Shown piece after piece: positions 26,471-35,517 of a stretch of DNA of 64,000 nt. Source of the DNA: Thermocaproicibacter melissae (GTDB lineage: Bacteria > Bacillota > Clostridia > Oscillospirales > Acutalibacteraceae). The stretch covers positions 562,001-626,000 of the forward strand of contig NZ_CP101827.1 of NCBI RefSeq assembly GCF_024498295.1, given 5' to 3'. Under the pieces are notes generated by a model. It did no database searches. It saw nothing but the letters and a program-made list of their open reading frames with translations, and was not told the DNA's origin. Numbering within the stretch: the first letter of the stretch is position 1; each line of letters starts with the position of its first letter. The position numbers and the translations under genes were made by a program.

Positions 26471-26502
26471 AAAAGCCCTCCGGCATATGCGGGAGGGCTT
26501 TT
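26471..26502 (+). terminator. Terminator of the lysis cassette
   Basis: The perfect stem AAAAGCCCTCC pairs with GGAGGGCTTTT, loop GGCATATGCG, and is followed by more T. It can also serve the minus-strand gene that ends at 26529. Confidence 0.9.
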
Positions 26503-26528
26503 TCTATAATAAAACGAGAGCGAAGAGA

Positions 26529-26723
26529 TTATGAAATTGCAGAGCGATTCTGTCGGGGCATGTTTTGTTTTACTCTGTTGAGAAATTCTTCATAGGATTT
26601 GCTGCCGTTTAAAAGCCGCAGCTGGTCATCGTCCGGCAAAGACAAAAAATAGGCTTTCAGTTTTTCTTCTTCTTTACTTAACTTGGAGGGGAAAGGAAAT
26701 TCATAGTATCGGGAGTAATCCAT
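26529..26723 (-). CDS. Small acidic protein of unknown function
   Basis: A 64-residue protein (MDYSRYYEFPFPSKLSKEEE, then LKAYFLSLPDDDQLRLLNGS). A GAGGTG ribosome site lies ten bases before the ATG, and a bidirectional terminator lies behind. No transmembrane segment or known motif. The helical, charged composition suggests a soluble small protein. Confidence 0.6.
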   Translation of the reverse strand: MDYSRYYEFPFPSKLSKEEEKLKAYFLSLPDDDQLRLLNGSKSYEEFLNRVKQNMPRQNRSAIS

Positions 26724-26790
26724 TGTGCATCACCTCAAGTTTATTTTGATAACAGCTAAAAAACATATGCATGATGCAGCAAGGAAAGAA

Positions 26791-26819
26791 TTGACATCGC
26801 ATAGCCCGAATGCTATGAT
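26791..26819 (+). promoter_or_regulatory. Predicted promoter of the hydroxyacid dehydrogenase gene
   Basis: TTGACA (26791-26796), 17 bases, TATGAT (26814-26819). The leader to the ATG at 26956 is about 130 bases; I see no known riboswitch in it. Confidence 0.75.
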
Positions 26820-26955
26820 ACTTTCAGAAGTAAACAATCTGATTTTGCGGCGAAAACAGCTTGGTAGGAAACGTTGTGCCGCACAGATGCTGTATAACGA
26901 AAGAACCGCAGAGCAATGCGATCCTGAATACACAAATTTGAAAGGAGAGCCTGCA

Positions 26956-27912
26956 ATGAAAATCAGTCTGCTGGAGCCTCTCGGTGTGCCGGAGAATGTG
27001 ATTCGCGATTTGGCCGCTCCGCTGACCAAGGCGGGACATGAGTTTGTCTATTATGACACAAAAACCACCGATAAAAAGGAATTGGCCGAGCGTTCCAAAG
27101 ATTCTGACATAGTCATGATTGCCAATAACCCTTATCCGGATGAAGTGGTGGAAGCGGCGGAGAAATTGAAAATGCTCGCGGTCGCATTTACGGGGATTGA
27201 CCATGTGGGGCTTACCGCTTGTAAAAAGAAAGGCGTCACCGTCTGCAACTGCGCCGGCTATTCCAATGAAACCGTTGCGGAACTGGCGGTCGGGTTGGCA
27301 ATTGGAGTTCTGCGCCACATTCGCAAAGCAGATGAAGCCGCTAGGACGGGCGGAACTTCCGCGGGCCTTACAGGGCGCGAAATCTGCGGACGCACGGTTG
27401 GTATTGTCGGTACAGGCCGCATTGGAATCCGTACGGCTCAGCTGTTTGGTGCGTTCGGTGCAAAGCTGCTAGGTTTTGCACGGCATGAATCACAGGAGGC
27501 AAAAGCCGCCGGAATCCGCTTTGTGGGCCTTGAGGAACTGCTGCGCAGCAGTGATATCGTATCGCTGCACCTTCCGCTGACGGATGAAACAAGAAAAATG
27601 TTCGGGGCAGAGCAGTTTGCACAGATGAAACCGGGAGCAATATTCCTCAACTGCGCACGCGGCGCGATTGTGGATAATCAAGCACTGGCAGAAGCCTTAA
27701 ACAGCGGCAAAATTGCGGGTGCGGGCGTCGATGTGTTCGACATGGAACCGCCCATTCCGGAGGATTATCCGCTGCTGCACGCGAAGAACATTCTCCTTAC
27801 GCCTCATGTGGCATTTGCTTCGGAGGAATCAATGCTGCGCCGAGCTGAAATTGAGTTTGACAATGTGGCAGCCTACCTTGCCGGTACCCCGAAAAATGTT
27901 TGTAAAATCTAA
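26956..27912 (+). CDS. D-isomer specific 2-hydroxyacid dehydrogenase
   Basis: NAD-dependent dehydrogenase of 318 residues in the family of phosphoglycerate and hydroxypyruvate/lactate dehydrogenases. The NAD loop is TVGIVGTGRIGIRTAQLFGA, the catalytic Arg is in FLNCARGAIVDNQAL, Glu in VFDMEPPIP and His in LLTPHVAFASEES. AAAGGAGAG before the ATG at 26956 decides the start; the frame is open to 26725. There is no ACT domain, so it is not a classical regulated SerA. Substrate unknown. Confidence 0.88.
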   Translation: MKISLLEPLGVPENVIRDLAAPLTKAGHEFVYYDTKTTDKKELAERSKDSDIVMIANNPYPDEVVEAAEKLKMLAVAFTGIDHVGLTACKKKGVTVCNCAGYSNETVAELAVGLAIGVLRHIRKADEAARTGGTSAGLTGREICGRTVGIVGTGRIGIRTAQLFGAFGAKLLGFARHESQEAKAAGIRFVGLEELLRSSDIVSLHLPLTDETRKMFGAEQFAQMKPGAIFLNCARGAIVDNQALAEALNSGKIAGAGVDVFDMEPPIPEDYPLLHAKNILLTPHVAFASEESMLRRAEIEFDNVAAYLAGTPKNVCKI

Positions 27913-27966
27913 AATGTGATTTGCCACTGTTCGCCGTTCTAAGAGCAGCAAACTGACACAAAAATG

Positions 27967-27992
27967 ACCGCCTGCTTTTTACAGCGGGCGGT
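27967..27992 (+). terminator. Terminator after the dehydrogenase
   Basis: The stem ACCGCCTGC pairs with GCGGGCGGT and is followed by TTCTGTTT. A reasonable rho-independent terminator facing the converging patatin gene. Confidence 0.75.
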
Positions 27993-28063
27993 TTCTGTTT
28001 ATCAAATCTGTGATGATTGCTTATTCCGCATCAAACTTGCGGGTGTTCGGTATGTTAGGCATA

Positions 28064-28921
28064 TCAGGCGGAGATGTTTTCCGCGGGATACAAAAATTCC
28101 GTGATAGCGCCGGCGTCCTCATATCCTTTGCGGTAGAGCTTGTCAATACACGTTTTTTTCTTTGTCAGCGTGTTCATACCGCAGCAGTCATCCGGTGCTA
28201 TGATGAGGAGTTTTCCCTGTTTTTCGTATTTTTTCGCCAGAGCAACCCCGTCGTTGTAAGTTTGGTAACGCAGCATCAGACGTTCAGCGGCTTTTGGGTA
28301 TCGATGCCGAAGCAGCCGCGCAAAAGGAGCATCTCTTTTTGCACTCCGAATAAAATCTTTCGGTTTAGTCAGAATCAGGACAACTTTGTCGCATCCGTCG
28401 TCAAACGCCTTTTGCACGGGAACAGGGTCGGCGATTCCGCCGTCGTAATACGGCACGCCGTCTACAAAATACGGTTTGCAGATGACGGGAATACTGGATG
28501 AGGCTTTCAGAATATGGTAGTTGTCTTGGGACATATCGCTTTTGTCAAAATAGGTGGTTTCTCCTGTCAGAGCGTTTAACGCAACAACTTTCATCGCACT
28601 GTGGGATTGCTGAATTGTTTTAAAGTCCAGCGGATTTTCTCCGTTCATACAGGAGAGAACGCCGTAGACATAATCCATATCGATATAGGAACCTGTGCGA
28701 ATCAAATTGTGCAGGCTCATGTACTGCCTGCGGAAAGCGTACTCCGTATAGAATTTGTAGTTTCTGCCCTTTTGTTTTGATAAAAAGGACGCAATGTTGG
28801 CACTGCCTGCGGAAACGCCAATGCAGTAGTCAAATTCAATACCGCTGCCAAGGCATCGGTCAAAAACGCCGGCGCCGTAAATGCCGCGGAGCCCTCCGCC
28901 AACATCAACAACCCCAATCAT
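28064..28921 (-). CDS. Patatin-like phospholipase
   Basis: A 285-residue predicted lipid acyl hydrolase. The oxyanion loop is GGGLRGIYGAGV, the nucleophile Ser is in GVSAGSANI (GxSxG), and the catalytic Asp is in PYYDGGIADP (DGG). The ATG at 28921 is preferred since AAAGGAAG precedes it; an upstream in-frame ATG at 28975 lacks a site. It stands alone, converging with the dehydrogenase gene. Cytoplasmic by sequence; the substrate lipid is unknown. Confidence 0.88.
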   Translation of the reverse strand: MIGVVDVGGGLRGIYGAGVFDRCLGSGIEFDYCIGVSAGSANIASFLSKQKGRNYKFYTEYAFRRQYMSLHNLIRTGSYIDMDYVYGVLSCMNGENPLDFKTIQQSHSAMKVVALNALTGETTYFDKSDMSQDNYHILKASSSIPVICKPYFVDGVPYYDGGIADPVPVQKAFDDGCDKVVLILTKPKDFIRSAKRDAPFARLLRHRYPKAAERLMLRYQTYNDGVALAKKYEKQGKLLIIAPDDCCGMNTLTKKKTCIDKLYRKGYEDAGAITEFLYPAENISA

Positions 28922-29119
28922 GAAACGACACTTCCTTTGATTCATTCCGCCATTTTCCATTTCAGTATAGCACATTTAGAGAAATATACCAGTACTCTCC
29001 AATATGCGGAAAAGATTTTCCTAGGTTGATTTTTGTAAGTGGGAGGATTACTATTAGTTGAGGAGAAGCTGAAATTACCGGCTGCATGCGCCGTTTTATT
29101 TGACAGACAGGAGGAAAGC

Positions 29120-29956
29120 ATGAAAATTCTTGTTGCATATTTCAGCGGTACCGGCAATACAGCATATTGTGCGAAATATATCAAAAATCATTTGCAGCAG
29201 GATGGAATACAAGTTAGGACTGCGTCCATTGAGCGTTTGCTCAACGATGATATCGCCCAATATGATACTGTGATTTTTGGGTTTCCTGTCTATGCCTGTG
29301 ATGTTCCGGATATCATGAAACATTATCTCAGGCAGATACCTCCGGACAGCATGAGCACGGCATATTTATTTTGCACGGCGGGGGCGTATTCCGGCAATGC
29401 CCTGCATCGAGCGGCCGGACTTTTGAAAGCGGTGGGCTGCCGAGTAGCCGGGTGGGCGGATGTCACCATGCCCGGTTCGGATGCTTTGGCCTTTTTGCAG
29501 AAAGATTCTCCTGCGGCGAAAAAGCTGTGCAGCCGCGACTTTAGCCGGATAGAACCTCTTGACCGTCTGGTTGAAAAGATTCGGTCGGATATTGCCGATG
29601 GCGAGAAACATGCGCGGGAGATTCGGAATGCACGGATTCCCGTGAAATTGATCGGAACACTGGCGGACGGGGTAGTTCATCTTTGCTACGCCCCGCTTCG
29701 CAGGAGGATTATGGATAAATTCTACGCGGATGGCAACTGCATTCGCTGCGGATATTGCGAAAAGATATGTCCCGCAGACAATATAAAAGTAACGACCGAA
29801 GGCGTTCGATTTGGCGATACTTGCTTTCTGTGCATGAGGTGTGTTCATCAGTGCCCGAAAGAGGCCATTCAGATTGGACGCAAGACGATTGGAAAACTGC
29901 GTTGGAAAGGACCGGATGGCCGCTTCCGCCCACTCGGCACAGAGGAAGAACAGTAG
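29120..29956 (+). CDS. EFR1-type flavodoxin-ferredoxin protein
   Basis: A 278-residue electron transfer protein. The N-terminal flavodoxin-like half starts KILVAYFSGTGNTAYCAKYI, the FMN phosphate loop. The C-terminal half holds two [4Fe-4S] motifs, CIRCGYCEKICP and CFLCMRCVHQCP. Such fusions are common in anaerobic Clostridia and have no firm partner. AGGAGG precedes the ATG at 29120. It lies 70 bases before the M42 peptidase gene. Confidence 0.9.
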   Translation: MKILVAYFSGTGNTAYCAKYIKNHLQQDGIQVRTASIERLLNDDIAQYDTVIFGFPVYACDVPDIMKHYLRQIPPDSMSTAYLFCTAGAYSGNALHRAAGLLKAVGCRVAGWADVTMPGSDALAFLQKDSPAAKKLCSRDFSRIEPLDRLVEKIRSDIADGEKHAREIRNARIPVKLIGTLADGVVHLCYAPLRRRIMDKFYADGNCIRCGYCEKICPADNIKVTTEGVRFGDTCFLCMRCVHQCPKEAIQIGRKTIGKLRWKGPDGRFRPLGTEEEQ

Positions 29957-30025
29957 CTTTTTGCACAGAACGGCCGGAAAGGCAATGATTAGAAATGGTT
30001 ATAAAATCGACGAAGGAGAAAGAAT

Positions 30026-31045
30026 ATGGAATATATTTTGGAGCAACTAAAAAAATTGATGTCCATTGACAGTCCCAGTGGGTTTACCGGTGAAGTGACG
30101 CGGTACACCATGGAGCAATTTCAAAAATTGGGGTTTCAGCCGTACCTGACCAACAAGGGGTGTGTTGTGTGTGATTTGGGAGGAGAAGGAAATCCGCTGA
30201 TTCTTTCTGCACACATTGACACGCTCGGCGGCATGGTGGCAGAAATTAAGAAAAACGGAAGACTCCGCATTACAAACATCGGCGGGCTCAATGCGAACAA
30301 CTGCGAAACGGAAAATTGCAGAATCTATACCCGCTCCGGACAGGTGTTTGAAGGAACGCTCCAGATGAACGACCCATCGATACATGTTAATAAAAAATTT
30401 TCTGAGCAAAGCAGAACCTTTGAAGATATGGAAATTGTGTTGGATGAGGATGTGAAGTCCAAGCAGGATACGGAAGCACTTGGTATCCGCACGGGAGATT
30501 TTGTCTGCTTTGAACCGCGCACGGTTATCACCAAAAGCGGATATATCAAAAGCCGTTTTCTGGATGATAAGCTGTCCGTTGCAATTTTACTGGGGCTTGC
30601 GAAACGCATCTCCGAAAAAAAGATATCACTCAAGCGTAAGGTCTATGTGTTTATCACCGTGTATGAAGAGGTCGGCCACGGTGCTTGCGGTGCTCTGCCC
30701 GTGGATGCGAAGGAGATTATCAGCGTAGATATGGGCTGTGTGGGTGAGGGACTTGCCTGCACCGAGCGCATGGTGAGTATCTGCGTTAAAGATTCTCAAG
30801 GCCCGTATGATTACGATGTTACCACGGAGCTGATTCGCTGCGCAGAAAGCGCAAAACTCGATTTTGCAGTGGATGTTTACCCGCATTATGGCTCCGATGC
30901 CGATGCCGCACTGGCTGCGGGTTATGATTTGAAACACGGGCTGATTGGAGCCGGGGTATATGCCTCCCATGGATATGAGCGTTCCCATATCGACGGTGTG
31001 AACAACACGCTTAAATTACTTCAGCAGTATATCCGAAAAGACTGA
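30026..31045 (+). CDS. M42-family metallo-aminopeptidase
   Basis: A 339-residue tetrahedral-aminopeptidase family member (glutamyl or deblocking aminopeptidase type). Metal ligands and catalytic residues fit His and Asp in LSAHIDTLGGMV, Asp in RFLDDKLSVAI, the Glu pair in YEEVGHGACG, Asp in SVDMG, and a C-terminal His in ASHGYERSHIDG. AAGGAG lies 8-9 bases before the ATG. Cytoplasmic peptide degradation is the expected role. Confidence 0.92.
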   Translation: MEYILEQLKKLMSIDSPSGFTGEVTRYTMEQFQKLGFQPYLTNKGCVVCDLGGEGNPLILSAHIDTLGGMVAEIKKNGRLRITNIGGLNANNCETENCRIYTRSGQVFEGTLQMNDPSIHVNKKFSEQSRTFEDMEIVLDEDVKSKQDTEALGIRTGDFVCFEPRTVITKSGYIKSRFLDDKLSVAILLGLAKRISEKKISLKRKVYVFITVYEEVGHGACGALPVDAKEIISVDMGCVGEGLACTERMVSICVKDSQGPYDYDVTTELIRCAESAKLDFAVDVYPHYGSDADAALAAGYDLKHGLIGAGVYASHGYERSHIDGVNNTLKLLQQYIRKD

Positions 31046-31108
31046 ATTAGTCGTCAACCGCAACTGTGCGCGGCTAGATGAGAAATACAACAGACATGGT
31101 GTAAGTGT

Positions 31109-31567
31109 ATGCAGGATTATAACATAATGATTCGAAGAATCAGCCCTGATGACCGCGCGGAGTACATAAAAATGGCGAAGGACTTTTATTCGTCCGATGC
31201 TGTCTGCCACAGTGTTCCTCCGTGTCATTTTGAAGGCACGTTTACGGAATTGATGCGGTCACAGGAATATGCCGAAGCCTATGTGATGGAATACCGCAAA
31301 AGAATTGCCGGCTATGCGCTTTTGGCAAAGACTTTTTCACAGGAAGCCGGCGGAATGGTGGTTTGGATTGAGGAACTGTATGTGAAGCCGGAATATAGAG
31401 AGCATGGATTAGGACATGCGTTTTTCAAGTTTTTAAAAGAACATTTGCCGCAGAACACCAAACGTCTTCGGTTGGAAGTGGAAAGCAGCAATCAAAGGGC
31501 GGTTTCGCTGTACCGTCAGCTTGGGTTTCAGGATTTGGAATACCTCCAAATGTTTCGGGATATATGA
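31109..31567 (+). CDS. GNAT-family N-acetyltransferase
   Basis: A 152-residue acetyltransferase. The acetyl-CoA loop is in VKPEYREHGLGHAFFKFL and the family C-terminal motif in SSNQRAVSLYRQLGF. The ribosome site is weak; an in-frame ATG at 31127 (MIRRISPDD) may be the true start. Substrate unknown. Confidence 0.85.
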   Translation: MQDYNIMIRRISPDDRAEYIKMAKDFYSSDAVCHSVPPCHFEGTFTELMRSQEYAEAYVMEYRKRIAGYALLAKTFSQEAGGMVVWIEELYVKPEYREHGLGHAFFKFLKEHLPQNTKRLRLEVESSNQRAVSLYRQLGFQDLEYLQMFRDI

Positions 31568-31705
31568 AACTATCTTCCTATGAAGCAGCTGGATGATTTT
31601 ATGCCCGGATGGAAACAGCTCCTATGGTCAGCTGATATTGTGTTGTAAAAAATAAATAAAAATTAGTTTTATATTTTCGCTTTAGTCGATAAAATTTCCG
31701 CCATA

Positions 31706-31714
31706 TGCTATAAT
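31706..31714 (+). promoter_or_regulatory. Extended minus-10 box of the kinase-like gene
   Basis: TGCTATAAT, an extended minus-10 box, lies 36 bases before the ATG at 31751. No good minus-35 box is present at 17 bases. The 180-base gap before the gene holds nothing else. Confidence 0.5.
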
Positions 31715-31750
31715 ATAACGAGATTGCAGCAATACAATACGGAGGCTAGT

Positions 31751-32857
31751 ATGGACGAGGAGCTTTTTGAGATTATTCTGCAGCACAGCAGGACATATCC
31801 CGAGATGGAGCCGGTCGATTATGTAAAGCTCCTGTATCAAAATGAGTTTGGATGCGCTCATTTTATCAATGACCCCGTTGATAGGATGGAGACCCTCTGG
31901 AACGAATACTATTCTCTGCCTGCTTGCAAACAGGAAACGGGGAGCGAGTTGTACATGGAGCCGATTGGAAACGGCCTATGCCGGATTTTTCTTACACCCG
32001 GACAAGAGATGAAAAGTTTTCTTCCGCTATTGAATCTGCTGTGTTCAGCCACAGCAAACTCGCATCTTGGCAGTCAAATTCGTTTTCGGCAGAAACTGGA
32101 ACTTTTGCAAAACATGGCACAAAACGGACTGCTTTGTGCAGGTCAAGATGAAATAAAATCCTTTCTGGATGAATACATTCGTTTTGGCGGTGGGCCTGTT
32201 CATCACAGCCGCAAATATAAGGAAACATATAATCCCCACTATCGGGTTGTGAAGGCATCCTATTATGCCTATCTTCCTGTTTTCAAGGCAGTGATGAAGC
32301 TGTTGGAAACCCATAAGGGGAAAGAACCGGTGATTCTTGCCTTGGATGGCAGATGCGGCAGCGGAAAATCTTTTTTGGCAAATCTTTTGGCAGAGGTGTT
32401 CGGCTGCAGTGTCTTTCATATGGATGATTTTTATTTGCCGCTTCAGGACAGAAACGCCGACTGGATGTCACAGCCAGCGGGAAATATCGACCGAGCGCGC
32501 TTTTTAAAGGAAGTGCTTGTTCCGCTGAACAAAGGGGAAACGATTCAATATCGCCCTTATTCTTGCCGGAGCGGGGAAATGCTTCCGCCGCGGGCAGTGC
32601 AGCCCGGAAGATTTGCTGTTGTGGAGGGCAGTTATTCACTGCATCCGGATTTTAGAGTATTTTATGATTATCGTGTATTTCTGACTTGTTCGCCCAATGT
32701 GCAGCAGAGGAGAATTTTCCTGCGCGGCAACGGACAATCTCTGCACAATTTTTTGGAAACATGGATTCCGCTGGAAGAGCAGTATATTACGGCGATGAAT
32801 GTGGTTGACATTTGTGACCTTACCTTGGATACGTCCGGATTTGCGGATTTTGTGTAA
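31751..32857 (+). CDS. P-loop uridine-kinase-like protein with an extra N-terminal domain
   Basis: A 368-residue protein of two parts. Residues 1-180 form an unassigned domain (EIILQHSRTYPEMEPVDYVK, later FGGGPVHHSRKYKETYNPHY). The rest is a kinase of the uridine/phosphoribulokinase fold: Walker A LDGRCGSGKSFLANL, HMDDFYLP, and the lid region RRIFLRG. GGAGG before the ATG at 31751 sets the start. The substrate is unknown; the fold phosphorylates nucleosides or sugars. Confidence 0.75.
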   Translation: MDEELFEIILQHSRTYPEMEPVDYVKLLYQNEFGCAHFINDPVDRMETLWNEYYSLPACKQETGSELYMEPIGNGLCRIFLTPGQEMKSFLPLLNLLCSATANSHLGSQIRFRQKLELLQNMAQNGLLCAGQDEIKSFLDEYIRFGGGPVHHSRKYKETYNPHYRVVKASYYAYLPVFKAVMKLLETHKGKEPVILALDGRCGSGKSFLANLLAEVFGCSVFHMDDFYLPLQDRNADWMSQPAGNIDRARFLKEVLVPLNKGETIQYRPYSCRSGEMLPPRAVQPGRFAVVEGSYSLHPDFRVFYDYRVFLTCSPNVQQRRIFLRGNGQSLHNFLETWIPLEEQYITAMNVVDICDLTLDTSGFADFV

Positions 32858-33040
32858 TGGTATGGTTGCATTTTCCAATCTATAACTATTTTATCCCGAT
32901 TCTTATGTTTTCTACATATTGTATGACGGTGTTTCGGGAGTTGTGCCGCATGTCCATAATTGACAGGATAGGTATTCTGTGATACAATGCAAACAGTTTC
33001 GAAAATTTCGTAAATATTTTTCAAATGGATGTGAAACGCG

Positions 33041-34038
33041 GTGGCCACTATAAAAGATATTGCTAATGAATTGCATTTGTCTATTAGCACGGTTTCTAAA
33101 GGACTCAGCGGTGCCAGCGACGTTAGCGACAAAACCCGCCAGCTGATTTTGGATACTGCGATGAAAATGGGCTATGTTCCAAAACAAAACCGTGCAGGCG
33201 CAGGTTTGAAGAAAATTTGCGTATTTATAGAAAATATGGGCTATGAACGGATTGAGCAGTTCGGTTACGATATCATTGTGGGTTTTAAATTGGAAGCGAC
33301 CGCTAAAAAGTGGGACGTGTCCATTGTGCCGCTTGCCATGAATCAAGAATCCGAATACAATTATGATAATTATATGAAGGCAAATCATTACGCGGCCGGA
33401 TTCTTGCTGGGCTTCACGCTGCATAATGATTTTATTGCCCAGATGCGCAAAACAGAAATCCCAACGGTTCTATTGGATAATGTTGTATATAATAAAAACG
33501 TTGCATGTGTTGGCGTTGATAACCAGCAGGGGATCTATTACGCTGTGGAGCATTTGGCTCGGTTAGGGCACAAGAATATCGCAATGCTTATAACGGGGAA
33601 ATTATTAGCCGTGTTTCACAGGAGAGACTGGCTGGTTTTCGGCTTGGAATGGAAAAATGCGGCCTGCACGTGCGGGAGGAACTGGTGGCACACGGGGATT
33701 ATATGGCTGACTGCGCGGGCAAGTTTGTCGGCCATTTTATTAAGGAAGGCGCTACGGCAATCGTTTGTGCAAGTGATTTGCTGGCGCACGGTGTCCTTCG
33801 TGAATTGTATCGAATGGGTTTGCGCGTTCCGGAAGATGTTAGTGTTACAGGATTTGATGATCTTCCGCTTGCTTCTTACACAACACCGACGCTAACTACG
33901 ATTCGGCAGGATCGTCTGGCGATAGGTAAAAACGTCTGCATGGTGATGGAACAAATTATGAACGGCAATTATGTCAACAGGCTTCTGTTGATGCCGGAAC
34001 TTGTGGTAAGAGAATCCACCGGCAAGCCAAAATTTTAA
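33041..34038 (+). pseudogene. LacI-family transcriptional regulator, frameshifted
   Basis: The start is GTG. The DNA-binding head is ATIKDIANELHLSISTVSKG with SDKTRQLILDTAMKMGYVP; the periplasmic-binding-protein-like part runs to HLARLGHKNIAML. Near 33585-33595 the frame changes: the rest (NGEIISRVSQERLAGFRLGM, then ATAIVCASDLLAHGVLREL and VTGFDDLPLASYTTPTLTTI) is read one base off. A one-base loss around the ATGCTTATAACGGGG stretch would explain it; no homopolymer is present. The gene is probably inactive. The sugar or other ligand and targets are unknown. Confidence 0.88.
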
Positions 34039-34064
34039 CAGGTGGTTCTTTGTTATTTTGCTTC

Positions 34065-34095
34065 CCGAAACGGTTTTCCGTTTCGGCTTTTTTTT
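34065..34095 (+). terminator. Terminator after the LacI pseudogene
   Basis: The stem CCGAAACGG pairs with CCGTTTCGG around TTTT and is followed by CTTTTTTTT. A strong rho-independent terminator. Confidence 0.9.
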
Positions 34096-34136
34096 ATGCA
34101 GAAAACTAACTTTTTTCCTTAGCAGAAAAGTATGAA

Positions 34137-35517
34137 GGCTCTATGTCAATAGTTGGGGTAACCCAAAATGGAAACACGGGATGGAGCGGCACTAAGCTGC
34201 TCCATTTTTCGTTGAAACATGGAACATGTGAAGAATGCGATTACGAAAGCGGGTAAAATTATGATAACCGTAGGCATTGCGTTTGAGTACCTTAATCTTG
34301 TTGTTAACCCCTTCGGTAAAACCATTGGTGTAAGGGCAATCAAACGAATTTAGAATACCTTTTGACCAGCGCACCATGGTATTTCCACAAGCAACAAATC
34401 TTGAAAGGCCACTGTTTTGTGCGGTCATAATCCAATGGGATAGCGCTGTCCGTGCGGACTGACTGTCGGAGGAATCAAGAACTTTGAAAAACTGTTCTTT
34501 AAGAGAGTAGGCTGTCAGCAAACGGCTGCTTGCATAAAGCATGATATTAACCTGTTGTTTTTGCTCCGGAGTGAGAAATTCATATCGTTTGTTCAGCAAG
34601 GTTCGAGAGCGCTTAAAGTAAATTCTTCGGGTCTTGCTAAACCTTTTCTGTTCTTCCTTGCGAATAGCTTCAAAAGCCCAAAATACCTGACGAATGTAAT
34701 GATATTTGTCAATGACATAAATGGAATTTTTAAAATATGTCTGAGCAATACTAGCATATGTACTCCACATATCGCTGACAAAATACTTGGTTTGAGAACG
34801 GTCGATCCGGCTAAAATATTCTGTCAGCTTGTGGTTGTAACGAGCAGGAAGAATATCAAGGATTCGGTGCCGGACCGGATCGGTCAGAATGCATTGATAT
34901 TTCTCATTGTTTGTATTGCCTTTAAACTCATCAATTGATACAACTTCGGGTAATTGCTGCGGCTTTCCATAGTTGATACAATCAAAAATCCGGATTATGG
35001 TTGAAACCGAAAGATTTACTTCTCGTGCTACACTGGTAAAGGAACGTACGTCGGAAAGCTTTGAAATGATATACGCGGCTAATCGATTTGTCATGCGGTG
35101 ATATCTTGGCAGAAACGAGTTATGTTCAAAGAAACGCTTTCCGCAGGAAGAGCAGCGATACCGGCGCTTGCGGAGAATTAAACTGGTGTGTTTACCAAAA
35201 GCGGGAATGTCCTTTACCGTTTGACAACGGTAATCATGGACATAGCTGGTTTGATGTTCACAGCAAGGGCAAATATGCGGCTTTCTCGGCAACTCAATGA
35301 AAATTTCCGTTTTATCGGGTAATTGCCTCACATTTTTTACGATTACCCCTTTTAATCCAAGCAGTTTTTCGGTAGAATGAGTACAGAGCATATCGATGAC
35401 CTCCAACATGGGATAGTGGTAATTTCCATTTTAAAGGTTTTTCATCGAATATGCTCTACTTTTTTTACTCTTTTTCTTAGGCTCTATTCGTTACACCCCA
35501 ACATTTATTATAGAGCC
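34137..35517 (-). mobile_element. ISL3-family insertion sequence, copy 2
   Basis: The same 1381-bp element as at 9012-10392, same orientation and same ends. The flanks differ: AGTATGAA on the left and TTTAAACC on the right, so there is no target duplication. This indicates recombination between copies or a deletion beside the element. It separates chromosomal genes on the left from conjugation genes on the right. Confidence 0.95.
34192..35409 (-). CDS. ISL3-family transposase, second copy
   Basis: A 405-residue DDE transposase with the same sequence as the protein at 9067-10284 (see there for motifs). The frame is intact. Identity at the protein level shows very recent duplication. Confidence 0.95.
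   Translation of the reverse strand: MLEVIDMLCTHSTEKLLGLKGVIVKNVRQLPDKTEIFIELPRKPHICPCCEHQTSYVHDYRCQTVKDIPAFGKHTSLILRKRRYRCSSCGKRFFEHNSFLPRYHRMTNRLAAYIISKLSDVRSFTSVAREVNLSVSTIIRIFDCINYGKPQQLPEVVSIDEFKGNTNNEKYQCILTDPVRHRILDILPARYNHKLTEYFSRIDRSQTKYFVSDMWSTYASIAQTYFKNSIYVIDKYHYIRQVFWAFEAIRKEEQKRFSKTRRIYFKRSRTLLNKRYEFLTPEQKQQVNIMLYASSRLLTAYSLKEQFFKVLDSSDSQSARTALSHWIMTAQNSGLSRFVACGNTMVRWSKGILNSFDCPYTNGFTEGVNNKIKVLKRNAYGYHNFTRFRNRILHMFHVSTKNGAA

Noticed and set aside
24714-26502. A prophage
   Set aside because: Only lysis-type genes are present; no structural, replication or integration genes flank them.
26820-26955. Riboswitch in the leader of the hydroxyacid dehydrogenase gene
   Set aside because: The 130-base leader has no clear conserved core or terminator/antiterminator pair that I could recognise.
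9012-35517. The two ISL3 copies as a composite transposon carrying the fatty acid operon
   Set aside because: The segment contains core genes in conserved order, only one copy has a target duplication, and the outer flanks do not match. Independent insertion and later rearrangement is simpler.
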